Assembly (NCBI RefSeq): GCF_016461825.1
Contig: NZ_JAEMNU010000118.1
Location: forward strand, 1-64,000
DNA: 64,000 bases
From: Rugamonas violacea
GTDB lineage: Bacteria; Pseudomonadota; Gammaproteobacteria; Burkholderiales; Burkholderiaceae_D
Direction: 5' to 3'
Shown: in pieces, positions 23,573-32,295 of the stretch
How positions within the stretch are numbered: the stretch's first letter is position 1
Layout of the letters: the number at the start of each line of letters is the position of its first letter
Translations under genes and position numbers: made by a program
The notes under the pieces: model-generated
Databases searched by the model: none
Seen by the model: the letters and a program-made list of their open reading frames with translations, nothing else
Told to the model about the DNA's origin: nothing

Positions 23573-25248
23573 TGAACCAAGTGTCGAGCCAGCCGCGCCA
23601 GTGGAACACGCTGCAGCGCAACCGCGCCGCGCGGCTGGAACGGGGCCGCGCCGCGCTCGGCAACCAGCTGGCCGGCAAAAGCCTGCCGGCCGGCCGCATC
23701 GCCGACCTGCTGCACGCCGTGCTCGAATGCGGCGACCGCGTCTGCCTGGAGGGGAACAACCAGAAGCAGGCCGACTTCCTCGGCCAGGCGCTGGCCGGGC
23801 TGGACCCGGCCCGCGTCAACGGCCTGCACATGCTGCAGTCGGTGCTGGCCCTGCCCGAACACCTCGACGTGTTCGAGCGCGGCGTGGCGTCCAAGCTGGA
23901 CTTTTCCTTCTCCGGCCCGCAGGCCGGCCGGGTGGCCAAGCTGCTGGCCGCCGGCAAGCTCAATATCGGCGCCATCCACACCTACCTGGAGCTGTTCAGC
24001 CGCTACTTCGTCGACCTGCCGCCGCGCGTGGCCTTGATCGCCGCCGAGGCGGCCGACCGCAACGGCAACCTGTACACCGGCCCGAACACCGAGGACACGC
24101 CGGCCATCGTCGAGGCCACCGCCTTCAAGAACGGCATCGTCATCGTCCAGGTCAACCAGATCATGGACACGCTGCCGCGCATCGACATCCCCGGCGGCTG
24201 GGTCGACTTCGTCGTGCAGTCGCCGACGCCCTACTACATCGAGCCGCTGTTCACCCGCGACCCGGCGCAGATCTCCGAGATCCAGGTGCTGATGGCGATG
24301 ATGGCGATCAAGGGCATCTACGCCGAGTACGGCGTCGAGCGGCTCAACCACGGCATCGGCTTCGACACCGCCGCCATCGAGCTGCTGCTGCCGACCTACG
24401 CCGCCTCGCTCGGCCTGCAAGGCAAGATCGGCCGCCACTGGGCGCTCAATCCGCATCCGGCGCTGATTCCGGCGATCGAATCGGGCTTCGTCGAATCGGT
24501 CTACTCCTTCGGCTCCGAGCTGGGCATGGAAGACTACATCCGCGCCCGCCCCGACGTGTTCGCGGTCGGCCCGGACGGCTCGATGCGCAGCAACCGCGCG
24601 CTCTGCCAGGCGGCCGGCCACTACGCCTGCGACATGTTCATCGGCTCGACCCTGCAGATCGATTTGCAGGGCAATTCGTCGACCGCCACGCTGGGCCGCA
24701 TCTCCGGCTTCGGCGGCGCGCCCAACATGGGCGCCGACGCGCGCGGCCGGCGCCACGCCAGCGCGGCCTGGCTGAAGGCCGGCGCCGAGGCGCGCGGCGG
24801 CCGCAACACCATCCCGCGCGGCCAGAAGCTGGTGGTGCAGATCGTCGAGACCTTCCGCGAGCACATGCAACCGGCCTTCGTCGAGCGACTCGACGCCTGG
24901 GAACTGGCCGAGCAGGCCGGCATGGCGATCCCGCCGGTGATGATCTACGGCGACGACGTGACCCACATCCTGACCGAGGAAGGCATCGCCAACCTGCTGC
25001 TGTGCCGCAGCGACGAGGAACGCGAACAGGCCATCCGCGGCGTGGCCGGCTACACGCCGGTCGGCCTGGCGCGCGACCAAGCGATGGTGGAGGATCTGCG
25101 CCGGCGCGGCATCATCCGCCGCGCCGAAGACCTGGGCATCGACAAACGCCTGGCCACGCGCGACCTGCTGGCGGCGAAGAACATGAAGGACCTGGTGCGC
25201 GCCTCGGGCGGTTTGTACAACCCGCCCAAACGCTTCCGCAACTGGTGA
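23572..25248 (+). CDS. mdcA: Malonate decarboxylase alpha subunit (acetyl-ACP:malonate ACP transferase)
   Basis: 558 residues. The start is the second of two tandem ATGs (23569, 23572), about 7 nt after GGAG. It exchanges the acetyl group on the acyl-carrier MdcC thiol for malonyl, the first half-reaction of biotin-independent malonate decarboxylation. Full family length; conserved stretches include NTEDTPAIVEATAFKNGIV, DIPGGWVDFVVQSP, GSTLQIDLQGNSSTAT and GFGGAPNMGADARGR. Translationally coupled to the TRAP permease gene. A family A palindrome lies between it and mdcC. Confidence 0.93.
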   Translation: MNQVSSQPRQWNTLQRNRAARLERGRAALGNQLAGKSLPAGRIADLLHAVLECGDRVCLEGNNQKQADFLGQALAGLDPARVNGLHMLQSVLALPEHLDVFERGVASKLDFSFSGPQAGRVAKLLAAGKLNIGAIHTYLELFSRYFVDLPPRVALIAAEAADRNGNLYTGPNTEDTPAIVEATAFKNGIVIVQVNQIMDTLPRIDIPGGWVDFVVQSPTPYYIEPLFTRDPAQISEIQVLMAMMAIKGIYAEYGVERLNHGIGFDTAAIELLLPTYAASLGLQGKIGRHWALNPHPALIPAIESGFVESVYSFGSELGMEDYIRARPDVFAVGPDGSMRSNRALCQAAGHYACDMFIGSTLQIDLQGNSSTATLGRISGFGGAPNMGADARGRRHASAAWLKAGAEARGGRNTIPRGQKLVVQIVETFREHMQPAFVERLDAWELAEQAGMAIPPVMIYGDDVTHILTEEGIANLLLCRSDEEREQAIRGVAGYTPVGLARDQAMVEDLRRRGIIRRAEDLGIDKRLATRDLLAAKNMKDLVRASGGLYNPPKRFRNW

Positions 25249-25259
25249 TCGAGCACGCT

Positions 25260-25345
25260 GGGACCCAAAGGCGGAGAGCTGGGGTCAGACCCGCAGGGTC
25301 TGACCCCAGATTTCGCCGCCGGGTCTTCTCAAGCGACCGCCATTG
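25260..25345 (+). repeat. Family A palindromic element inside the mdc operon, copy A3
   Basis: Perfect 13-bp arms TGGGGTCAGACCC (25280-25292) and GGGTCTGACCCCA (25296-25308), with a 3-nt loop. The flanks CCCAAAGGCGGAGAGC on the left and AGATTTCGCCGCCGGGTCTT on the right match copies A2 and A4. It occupies most of the 124-bp mdcA-mdcC gap, while all other mdc genes overlap or nearly touch. Confidence 0.8.
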
Positions 25346-25372
25346 CGCCCCGAATGAGACAAAGGAGCAAGG

Positions 25373-25687
25373 ATGGAAACCCTGAACTACCGATTTGAAC
25401 AAGGCAGCCGGCGCCTGGCCGAGCGGGCGCAACTGGTCGGCGTGGTCAGCTCCGGCAACCTGGAGGTGCTGATCGAAGCAGCCGCCTTGGACGGCGCCTG
25501 CGCCATCGAGATCAAAACCGCCGCCGTCGGCTTCGGCGCCATCTGGCAGGCGGTGATGCAGGACTTCCAGCAGCGCTGGCAGCTGGCCGACGTCAGCATT
25601 TCGATCAACGACATGGGCGCCACGCCGGCCGTGGTCAGCCTGCGCCTGGACCAGGCGGTGGAAACCATGCTGGGAGGCGGCGCATGA
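25373..25687 (+). CDS. mdcC: Malonate decarboxylase acyl carrier protein (delta subunit)
   Basis: 104 residues with an AAAGGAG ribosome binding site. It carries the 2'-(5''-triphosphoribosyl)-3'-dephospho-CoA prosthetic group on a Ser near the N-terminus; the expected site is in VVSSGNLEVL (Ser26 or Ser27). The family end GGG is present. It accepts malonyl from MdcA and presents it to MdcDE. Overlaps mdcD by 4 bp. Confidence 0.9.
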   Translation: METLNYRFEQGSRRLAERAQLVGVVSSGNLEVLIEAAALDGACAIEIKTAAVGFGAIWQAVMQDFQQRWQLADVSISINDMGATPAVVSLRLDQAVETMLGGGA

Positions 25688-26580
25688 GCAGCTATCTGGA
25701 AGCCAACGCGCGCGAACGTCTGCGCGCCCTGTTCGACGCCGGCAGCTTTGTCGAATTCGTCGCGCCGGCCGAGCGCATCGTCAGCCCCCACCTGGCGCAG
25801 CTGAACGCGCCGGTGGCCTTCGACGACGGCGTCGCCGTCGGCAGCGCCACGCTGGACGGCCAAACGGTCTACGCGGCGGCGCAGGAAGGCGGCTTCATGG
25901 GCGGCGCGGTCGGCGAGGTGCATGGCGCCAAACTGGTCGGCCTGCTGCGCCGCGCCGTACGCGAACAGGTACCCGCCGTGGTGCTGCTGCTGGAGACGGG
26001 CGGCGTGCGTCTGCACGAGGCCAACGCCGGCCTGATCGCCGTCTCCGAGGTGATGCGCGCCGTGCTCGACACGCGCGCCGCCGGCATTCCGGTGGTGGTG
26101 CTGATCGGCGGCTCGAACGGCGCCTTCGGCGGCATGGGCATCGTCTCGCGCTGCGCCAACGTGGTGGTGATGTCGGAGGAAGGCCGGTTGGCCATGTCCG
26201 GCCCCGAGGTGATCGAGACGGCCAGCGGCGTCGAGGAATTCGACTCGCGCGACCGCGCGCTGGTCTGGCGCACCACCGGCGGCAAGCACCGCTACCTGCT
26301 GGGCGACTGCCAGATGATCGTGGCCGACGACGCGGCGGCCTTCCGCCAGGCCGCCATCGACGCCATCGCCGGCTGCGCCGCCGCGCCGGTCGAACTGACA
26401 TTGGCGGCGATGGAAGCCGAACAGCGGCTGCTGAGCGAGCGGCTGGAGCGCTTCGGCGACATGAGCGATCCGCTCGACATCTGGGCCGCGCTGGGCATGG
26501 CCGAACCGAACAAGCTGCCGATGCTGGAGGCCGAAGCCTTCGTCCGCGCCGCCGCGCCACACCGCCTGGGAGCGAATTAA
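25684..26580 (+). CDS. mdcD: Malonate decarboxylase beta subunit
   Basis: 298 residues, carboxyltransferase (crotonase-like) fold similar to acetyl-CoA carboxylase beta. Visible motifs: FDDGVAVGSATLDGQTVYAAAQEGGFMGGAVGEVHGAKL, LETGGVRLHEANAGL and GGSNGAFGGMGIVSRCANVVVMSE with its oxyanion glycines. With MdcE it decarboxylates malonyl-S-MdcC to acetyl-S-MdcC. TAATG overlap with mdcE. Confidence 0.92.
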   Translation: MSSYLEANARERLRALFDAGSFVEFVAPAERIVSPHLAQLNAPVAFDDGVAVGSATLDGQTVYAAAQEGGFMGGAVGEVHGAKLVGLLRRAVREQVPAVVLLLETGGVRLHEANAGLIAVSEVMRAVLDTRAAGIPVVVLIGGSNGAFGGMGIVSRCANVVVMSEEGRLAMSGPEVIETASGVEEFDSRDRALVWRTTGGKHRYLLGDCQMIVADDAAAFRQAAIDAIAGCAAAPVELTLAAMEAEQRLLSERLERFGDMSDPLDIWAALGMAEPNKLPMLEAEAFVRAAAPHRLGAN

Positions 26581-27341
26581 TGGACTGGAAAACACTGGCG
26601 GCGACGCTGTTCCCGCTCGGGCATGCCATCGGCGCGCAGGACGACTTCTTGTCCGGCACGGCGCAGGTGGGCGAGCAAACCATCGCCGTGATCGGCACCA
26701 CCGGCCACGCGCCGATCGGCGTGGAGATCGCGCTGGCGCAGGCCAAGGCGGTGCTGCAAACGGTGCGCGAGGCGCCCGGCCGGCCCATCCTGATCCTGGT
26801 CGACACGCAGGGCCAGCGCCTGCGCCACCGCGACGAGATGTTGGGCATCAACAGCTATATGGCCCACCTGGGCAAGTGCGTCGACCTGGCGCGGCGGCAG
26901 GGGCATGCGGTGATCGGCCTGGTGTACGACCAAGCGCTGTCGGGCGGCTTCATCACCAGCGGCTTGATGGCCGACGCCTGCTACGCCCTGCCCGGCGCCA
27001 CCATCCGCGTGATGGGACTGCCGGCGATGGCGCGCATCACCAAGGTGCCGCTGGAGACGCTGACCGAACTGGCCAAGAGCAATCCGGTGTTCGCGCCGGG
27101 GCCGGAGAACTATCTGCGCATGGGCGGCCTGCAGGAGATCTGGCACGACGATCTGGCGCGGCGGCTGGCCGAGGCGCTGCGGCTGGTCGAGGACGGCCGC
27201 GCCGCCGAGCAAAGCGGCGCGCAAAGCGGCGGGCCGGCCGGCGACCGGCGCAGCGCGCTCGGCCTGGCGCGCGGCGGACGGCTGTGCGCCCAACCGGTCA
27301 TCGACGCCATCGTGGCGGGCGGCCATGTACGCCCGGCATAG
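26580..27341 (+). CDS. mdcE: Malonate decarboxylase gamma subunit
   Basis: 253 residues, carboxyltransferase alpha-like subunit (IGTTGHAPIGVEIALAQAKAVL, ILVDTQGQRLRHRDEMLGIN, YDQALSGGFITSGLMAD). Pairs with MdcD. The C-terminus is divergent and carries a short Gln-Ser-Gly repeat (EQSGAQSGGP) before the end. Overlaps mdcG by 17 bp. Confidence 0.92.
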   Translation: MDWKTLAATLFPLGHAIGAQDDFLSGTAQVGEQTIAVIGTTGHAPIGVEIALAQAKAVLQTVREAPGRPILILVDTQGQRLRHRDEMLGINSYMAHLGKCVDLARRQGHAVIGLVYDQALSGGFITSGLMADACYALPGATIRVMGLPAMARITKVPLETLTELAKSNPVFAPGPENYLRMGGLQEIWHDDLARRLAEALRLVEDGRAAEQSGAQSGGPAGDRRSALGLARGGRLCAQPVIDAIVAGGHVRPA

Positions 27342-27990
27342 CCTGGTCTGGCTGTCGGCGCGGGGCTGGCAGGCCACCATCGCGGCCGCCGCGCCGGAGC
27401 ACGCCGGCGCGCTACAACAATGGCAACGCGCCGGCCATCCCAGCATTGTGCGGCGGCGCGACGCCGATGCCGGCGCCGACCAGATCTGCCTCGGCGTGGC
27501 GCTGCCACCCGAAGCCGGCGGCCGCAAGCCGCGCATCGCCTTGCGCGTGGACGCCGCCGAGGTGGCGCGCCATTGGGCGCCGCTGCCGCTGGCCGCCCTG
27601 CTCGACATGCCGGCGCTGCCCGCCGTCTGGCAGGCAGCGCTGGCGGCCTTGCTGGACGACGCCCACGACGCCGGCATCGAGCTGCGCGTCTACGGCTCGG
27701 TCGCGCTGCAGGTGCTGACCGGCCTGGCCTACTTGCGCGCCGGCTCCGACATCGACATCCTGTTCCAACCCGCCAGCACGGCGCAGTTGCACGACGGCGT
27801 GGCGCTGCTGGCGCGGCACGCCGCCTATCTGCCGCTGGACGGCGAAATCGTCTTCCCGTCGGCGCAAGCGGTGGCGTGGAAGGAGTGGTACGCCGCCGAT
27901 GCCGGCCAAGCCAGGGTGCTGGCCAAGCTGGCCGACGGCGTGCGCCTGGCCACGCGCGATGAACTGTGCGCCGCGTTGGAGCCGGCATGA
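27325..27990 (+). CDS. mdcG: Phosphoribosyl-dephospho-CoA transferase (holo-ACP synthase)
   Basis: 221 residues. Nucleotidyltransferase-like core with the motif VYGSVALQVLTG...LRAGSDIDIL, whose GS/DxD residues bind metal. It attaches the triphosphoribosyl-dephospho-CoA made by MdcB to the MdcC serine, releasing diphosphate. Overlaps mdcE (17 bp) and mdcB (ATGA). Confidence 0.88.
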   Translation: MYARHSLVWLSARGWQATIAAAAPEHAGALQQWQRAGHPSIVRRRDADAGADQICLGVALPPEAGGRKPRIALRVDAAEVARHWAPLPLAALLDMPALPAVWQAALAALLDDAHDAGIELRVYGSVALQVLTGLAYLRAGSDIDILFQPASTAQLHDGVALLARHAAYLPLDGEIVFPSAQAVAWKEWYAADAGQARVLAKLADGVRLATRDELCAALEPA

Positions 27991-28967
27991 ATCGGCCAGA
28001 TCGGCAGCCAGATCGGCAGCCTCCTCTCCAGCCAAATTTTCAATCCGGGCAGCGCGGCCGCCACGCGCGCGCCGGCGAGCCGGGCCGGGCGCCTTCGCTG
28101 TCGCCGGCGCAGCGCCGCGCCGCCTTGCGCCGGCAACGCGCCTTCGCCGCCGCCATCGCCCGCCTCGCCGTGCGCAGCCTGTACGCCGAGTTGAGCCTGC
28201 ACCCCAAGCCGGGCCTGGTCTCGCTGGTCGACAACGGCAGCCACGACGACATGAACGCGGCCACCTTCCTGCGCAGCCTGTTCGCGCTGCGCCACTACTT
28301 CCGCCACATCTGCCTGGCCGGCATACAGGGTGCGCCCTTCGCCCGCCTCAAGCAACTGGGCATCGAAGCCGAAACGCGGATGATGCACGCCACCGGCGGC
28401 GTCAACACCCATCGCGGCGCCATCTTCAGCCTGGGCCTGCTGTGCGCGGCGGCCGGACGCGGCGCGGCGCAAGGCATGCCGCTGACGCCGGCCGCCTTGC
28501 GCGCCGTGCTGCTGATCCGTTGGAGCGACGAATTGGCCGCCCATTGCGGCGCCGGCGCGCCCAGCCACGGCCTGCGCGCCGCCGCGCTGCACGCCGTCAG
28601 CGGCGCGCGCGAGGAAGGTGCGCTGGGCTTGCCGTCGGTGTTCGACATCGGCCTGCCGGCGCTGCAAGCGAGCCTGGCGCGCGGCGCGGCGATGCAGCAG
28701 GCCCGCGTCGACACGCTGTTCGCCTTGATGGCCCACGTCAGCGACACCAACGTCTACCATCGCGGCGGCAGCGCCGGCGCACGCACGGTGCGCGCCGAGG
28801 CCGAACGCTTCCTGGCCCTTGGCGGCACCGCCCATCCGCAATGGCGCCAAACGGCGCTGGCCTGCCACCGCCTGTTCGTGCGGCAGCGCCTGTCGCCGGG
28901 CGGCGCCGCCGACCTGCTGGCGGCCAGCTGCCTGGTGCACGCCATGTCCACCCTGCCGGCGCCATGA
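27987..28967 (+). CDS. mdcB: Triphosphoribosyl-dephospho-CoA synthase
   Basis: 326 residues from the ATG in the ATGA overlap with mdcG. The first ~45 residues are Arg/Pro-rich and unconserved, then the CitG/MdcB domain: ELSLHPKPGLVSLVDNGSHDDMN, MMHATGGVNTHRGAIFSLGLL and SDTNVYHRGG. It makes the prosthetic-group precursor from ATP and dephospho-CoA. Its place after mdcG matches the order reported in Acinetobacter (A-C-D-E-G-B-H) rather than Klebsiella, where it follows mdcA. Confidence 0.9.
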   Translation: MNRPDRQPDRQPPLQPNFQSGQRGRHARAGEPGRAPSLSPAQRRAALRRQRAFAAAIARLAVRSLYAELSLHPKPGLVSLVDNGSHDDMNAATFLRSLFALRHYFRHICLAGIQGAPFARLKQLGIEAETRMMHATGGVNTHRGAIFSLGLLCAAAGRGAAQGMPLTPAALRAVLLIRWSDELAAHCGAGAPSHGLRAAALHAVSGAREEGALGLPSVFDIGLPALQASLARGAAMQQARVDTLFALMAHVSDTNVYHRGGSAGARTVRAEAERFLALGGTAHPQWRQTALACHRLFVRQRLSPGGAADLLAASCLVHAMSTLPAP

Positions 28968-29860
28968 GAAGCCGGCTGTTGATACTCTGCCCCGGCCAGG
29001 GCGACCAGCACGCGCAGATGTTCGATCTGGCGCGCGGCGAACCGCGCGCGGCCGCCCTGCTCGACTCGCTCGCCCTGCCGCCGCTGCGGCACATGTTCGA
29101 CAACCGCAGCGCCCAGCAGTTGATCGTCGCCAGCACGCTGGCCACCTGGGAGGCGTTGCGCGACAAGGTGCCGCCGCCGGCGCTGGTGGCCGGCTACAGC
29201 ATCGGCGAACTGTCGGCCTACGGCGTGGCCGGCGCCTACACGCCGGCGCAGACGCTGGCCCTGGCCGAGGCGCGCGCCCGGTTGATGGACGCCTGCCTGG
29301 ACGCGCAACCCGACCAGGCGCTGGCGGCGCTGTCCGGCCTGCCGCTGCGCCAGGCCGCCATCTTATGCGCCGGGCAGTCCTGCCACGTCGCCATCGAGAC
29401 CGGCGCGGACAGCTGCATCGCCGGCGGACCGGCCGCCGCGCTGGCCGCCCTCGAAGCACAGACCGTCGCGGCGGGCGGCCGCTGCAAGCGCCTGCCGGTG
29501 GCCGTCGCCTCGCACACGCCCTACATGGCGGCGGCGGTGGCGCCGTTCGCCAAGCTGCTGGGCGACGCCGACTTCGCCCCCATGCGCGCGCCGGTGGTGG
29601 CCGGCATCAGCGCGCTGGCCGGCAGCGGCAAGGCGCAAGCGGTCGAGCACCTGTCGCGCCAGTTGGCCGAAACAATCCTGTGGGCCGGCTGCATGGACAC
29701 CTGCGCCGAGGCCGGCGTCACCGTGGCGCTGGAACTGGGGCCGGGCGCGGCGCTGTCGCGCATGCTGCGCGCGCGCCATCCGCACATCGCCTGCCGCTCG
29801 GCGGCCGAGTTCCGCAGCCTCGCCGGCGTGGTCGGCTGGCTGGAACGCGAGTGCGGCTAG
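28964..29860 (+). CDS. mdcH: Malonyl-CoA:ACP malonyltransferase (epsilon subunit)
   Basis: 298 residues. FabD-like acyltransferase with PGQGDQ near the N-terminus, active-site Ser in GYSIGELSAYG (Ser79) and a later catalytic His (VASHTPYM). It loads malonyl from malonyl-CoA onto freshly made acetyl-free MdcC, activating the enzyme. Last gene of the run. Its TAG stop shares CTAG with the stop of the convergent receptor gene. Confidence 0.9.
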   Translation: MRSRLLILCPGQGDQHAQMFDLARGEPRAAALLDSLALPPLRHMFDNRSAQQLIVASTLATWEALRDKVPPPALVAGYSIGELSAYGVAGAYTPAQTLALAEARARLMDACLDAQPDQALAALSGLPLRQAAILCAGQSCHVAIETGADSCIAGGPAAALAALEAQTVAAGGRCKRLPVAVASHTPYMAAAVAPFAKLLGDADFAPMRAPVVAGISALAGSGKAQAVEHLSRQLAETILWAGCMDTCAEAGVTVALELGPGAALSRMLRARHPHIACRSAAEFRSLAGVVGWLERECG

Positions 29861-32262
29861 AACGATTTCCCCAACGTGATACCGACGGTGCGTGGCCGCA
29901 CGATGGCGACGCGCCGCGTCGTCGGCAGGTCGGCGGAGATGGCGGTCGGCAGGCCGGTCTGGCCGATCTTGTTGAGCAGATTATCGACAAAGAAGGTGGC
30001 GACCCAGGCGGGCCGCGCGCCGGCCGGTTGCAAGCCCAGCTTGAAGTTCCACTGGCTGAAGCCTGGTCGGCGGTGGAAGGGGCTGTCGCGCTCGTACAGG
30101 AATTTGGCGGCGCCGGTGTAGGTGGCGTCCAGCCGCGCATAGGCGGCGTGGCCGGCGCCGGCGGCGAAGGCATATTCGGCCGCCGCGCTGCCGCTCCAGC
30201 GCGGCACATCGAGCAGCATGTCGCCCCGCTTGGCGGCGGTGCCCGGCACGTCGTTCGACAAGGTGGCGCTGACATAGCCTGCGCTGGCGCGCAACTTGAG
30301 CCGTGAGCTGGCCTGGAAGGCCGCCTCCAGCTCGCCGCCCCGGCTTCTGGCCGCGCCGAAGTTGGCGGTGATGTTGAAGCCGCACTGCAGCACGATCTGC
30401 TGCTGCACCTTGCTCCAGTCGATGGAGTAGAGCGCGCCGTTGAGCGTCAAACGCCGTTCCAGCCATTCCGATTTGAGTCCCAGCTCGTAGCTCCACAGGC
30501 TGTCCGGCGCGAACTTGAGCAAGGCGCTGGCGCTCAGTCCCAGCGTGGCGATCTCCTTGGCGCACAGCGCCGCCGGCGCCGGGTTGTTCGGCCCGCCGGG
30601 CCGGTAGCCCTTGGCCGCCGTCAGGTAGGCCATGCGCTGCGGGTCGATCTGCCAGGACAGGTTCAGCTTCGGCGTGTAGCCGTGGTCGGACGAGTCGCCC
30701 GTCACCGCCGACGGGCCGCCGTTGAAGACGCCGTCGCCCTGCTGGGCGAAGCCCTGGTCGACCTGGAAGGCGCGCAGGCCGAGGCGCAAGGTCCACGCCG
30801 GCGCCAACCGGTAGGCGCCCTCGGCGAACAGCGCGCGCTCGCGCACGGTGGCCTGGCGCGCGCCGCTGAAGAAGCTGCCGAAACTGCTGCCGAAGCGCTC
30901 GTTGTACCCCTGCGGCAGCGGGATGGACGAGGCCAGCGGCGCGTCGACGTGGTGGTAGTAGGCGCCGCCGATCAGTTGCAGCGGGCCGGCCAGGTCCGAC
31001 AACAGGCGCAGCTCCTGGGTGAACTCGCGGTTGACGTAGTCGCCATGCATGCCGCTGGGGTAGACCGCCGTCTGCGGCGCCGGCGAGAAGAAGTAGTACA
31101 GCACCTTGGACGAGTCCTCGTCGACGGCGACGCGACGGTCGTAGTAGGAGGTCGACGAGACCAGTTCGACCTGCGGCCAATTTTTACGCACGGTGAGATT
31201 GGCCAGCGTGGAGTTCTGCGTACTCGGCTCGGGCACCAAGCGGGTTTGCAGCAGGCGCTGCGAACCGCCCGGCGGCAGGTCGATCTGGAACGGCGCGGCC
31301 AGCGCCATGTGCTGGTAGTACAGCGAGGCGTTGACAGCCAGGCCGTCGGCCAGGTTCAGGCGCAAGGCCAGGCGCGCGCCACGGGTGCGCTCGGTGTTGA
31401 CGCCGGCCTGGCGCGGCGCGTCCGGCGCCGCCGCCAGGATGTTGTCGCTGGCGATGGCGTAACGGTCGATGTAGCCGGCCTGCTGGCGCAGGTAGAGGCC
31501 GATGCGCAGCGCCGCCACACCCTCGGCCAGGGGGATGTTCAGCGCCGCGTTGCCCTCCTCGTTCCAACCGCCGCCGGCGCTGTGCGACAGCGTCGCGCCG
31601 GCCTTGCCGCCCAGCCGCGCCAGGTCGGGCTGGGTGCTGATGTATTTGATGGTGCCGCCCATCGAACTGGAGCCGTACAGGGTGCCCTGCGGCCCGCGCA
31701 GCACTTCGACGCGGGCGATGTCGAACAGGCTGGGGTCGATCAGACCGCGCAGCGACAGCAGCGAGGCGTTGCTGGAGGCGCTGATCGGCGTGTCGTCCAG
31801 ATAGTAGCCGACCGTGCCGGCGGTGCCGGCCACCGAGGAGACACCCCGGACGATGAGGATGTTCTGTCCCGGGCCGGACGAGACCACGCTCAGGCCCGGC
31901 GTCTGCCGCGCCAGTTCGGACAGGTGGGCCACGCCCATGCGTTGCAGATCGCGCTCGTCCAGCGAGGTGACGCTGACGGGGATGCTCTGCAAGGCCTCGG
32001 CGCGCTTTTGCGCCGTCACCAGCACCTGTTCGACCGCGCCCTCGACCGCTTGCTGGGCTTGTGCGGCCGGCGCCAAACACAGGCCGACGACCGAACCGAC
32101 AAGCGGGCCGACGAACGGGTTGAAGAACGGGCCGTGGAAGCTGCCGACGAACGGGCTGAAGAACGGGCCGAAGAAGGGACTGGGATACGGCCGCAAAAAC
32201 AGCCGCGCCGGCGGGCGCGCGGCCGGCATGCTCGTCGCTTCGCGATACGGTGGCTGGCGCAT
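29857..32262 (-). CDS. TonB-dependent outer-membrane receptor
   Basis: 801 residues with a GGAGAG ribosome binding site. Plug domain (~70-190): VEQVLVTAQKRAEALQSIPVSV, LIVRGVSSVAGTAGTVGYYLDDTPI and VEVLRGPQGTLYGSSSMGGTI. This is followed by a 22-strand barrel ending in a terminal Phe (ITLGKSF). It is of the iron-complex/vitamin-type family without a clear substrate. The signal region is odd: hydrophobic tandem motifs GPFF.PFVG are repeated several times before the AQAQQ cleavage region. A periplasmic solute-binding-like gene lies 33 bp upstream in the same direction, so they probably share a transcript. Confidence 0.87.
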   Translation of the reverse strand: MRQPPYREATSMPAARPPARLFLRPYPSPFFGPFFSPFVGSFHGPFFNPFVGPLVGSVVGLCLAPAAQAQQAVEGAVEQVLVTAQKRAEALQSIPVSVTSLDERDLQRMGVAHLSELARQTPGLSVVSSGPGQNILIVRGVSSVAGTAGTVGYYLDDTPISASSNASLLSLRGLIDPSLFDIARVEVLRGPQGTLYGSSSMGGTIKYISTQPDLARLGGKAGATLSHSAGGGWNEEGNAALNIPLAEGVAALRIGLYLRQQAGYIDRYAIASDNILAAAPDAPRQAGVNTERTRGARLALRLNLADGLAVNASLYYQHMALAAPFQIDLPPGGSQRLLQTRLVPEPSTQNSTLANLTVRKNWPQVELVSSTSYYDRRVAVDEDSSKVLYYFFSPAPQTAVYPSGMHGDYVNREFTQELRLLSDLAGPLQLIGGAYYHHVDAPLASSIPLPQGYNERFGSSFGSFFSGARQATVRERALFAEGAYRLAPAWTLRLGLRAFQVDQGFAQQGDGVFNGGPSAVTGDSSDHGYTPKLNLSWQIDPQRMAYLTAAKGYRPGGPNNPAPAALCAKEIATLGLSASALLKFAPDSLWSYELGLKSEWLERRLTLNGALYSIDWSKVQQQIVLQCGFNITANFGAARSRGGELEAAFQASSRLKLRASAGYVSATLSNDVPGTAAKRGDMLLDVPRWSGSAAAEYAFAAGAGHAAYARLDATYTGAAKFLYERDSPFHRRPGFSQWNFKLGLQPAGARPAWVATFFVDNLLNKIGQTGLPTAISADLPTTRRVAIVRPRTVGITLGKSF

Positions 32263-32295
32263 GCGGCTCTCCTGGTGCTGATGTTGCAGATGGAA

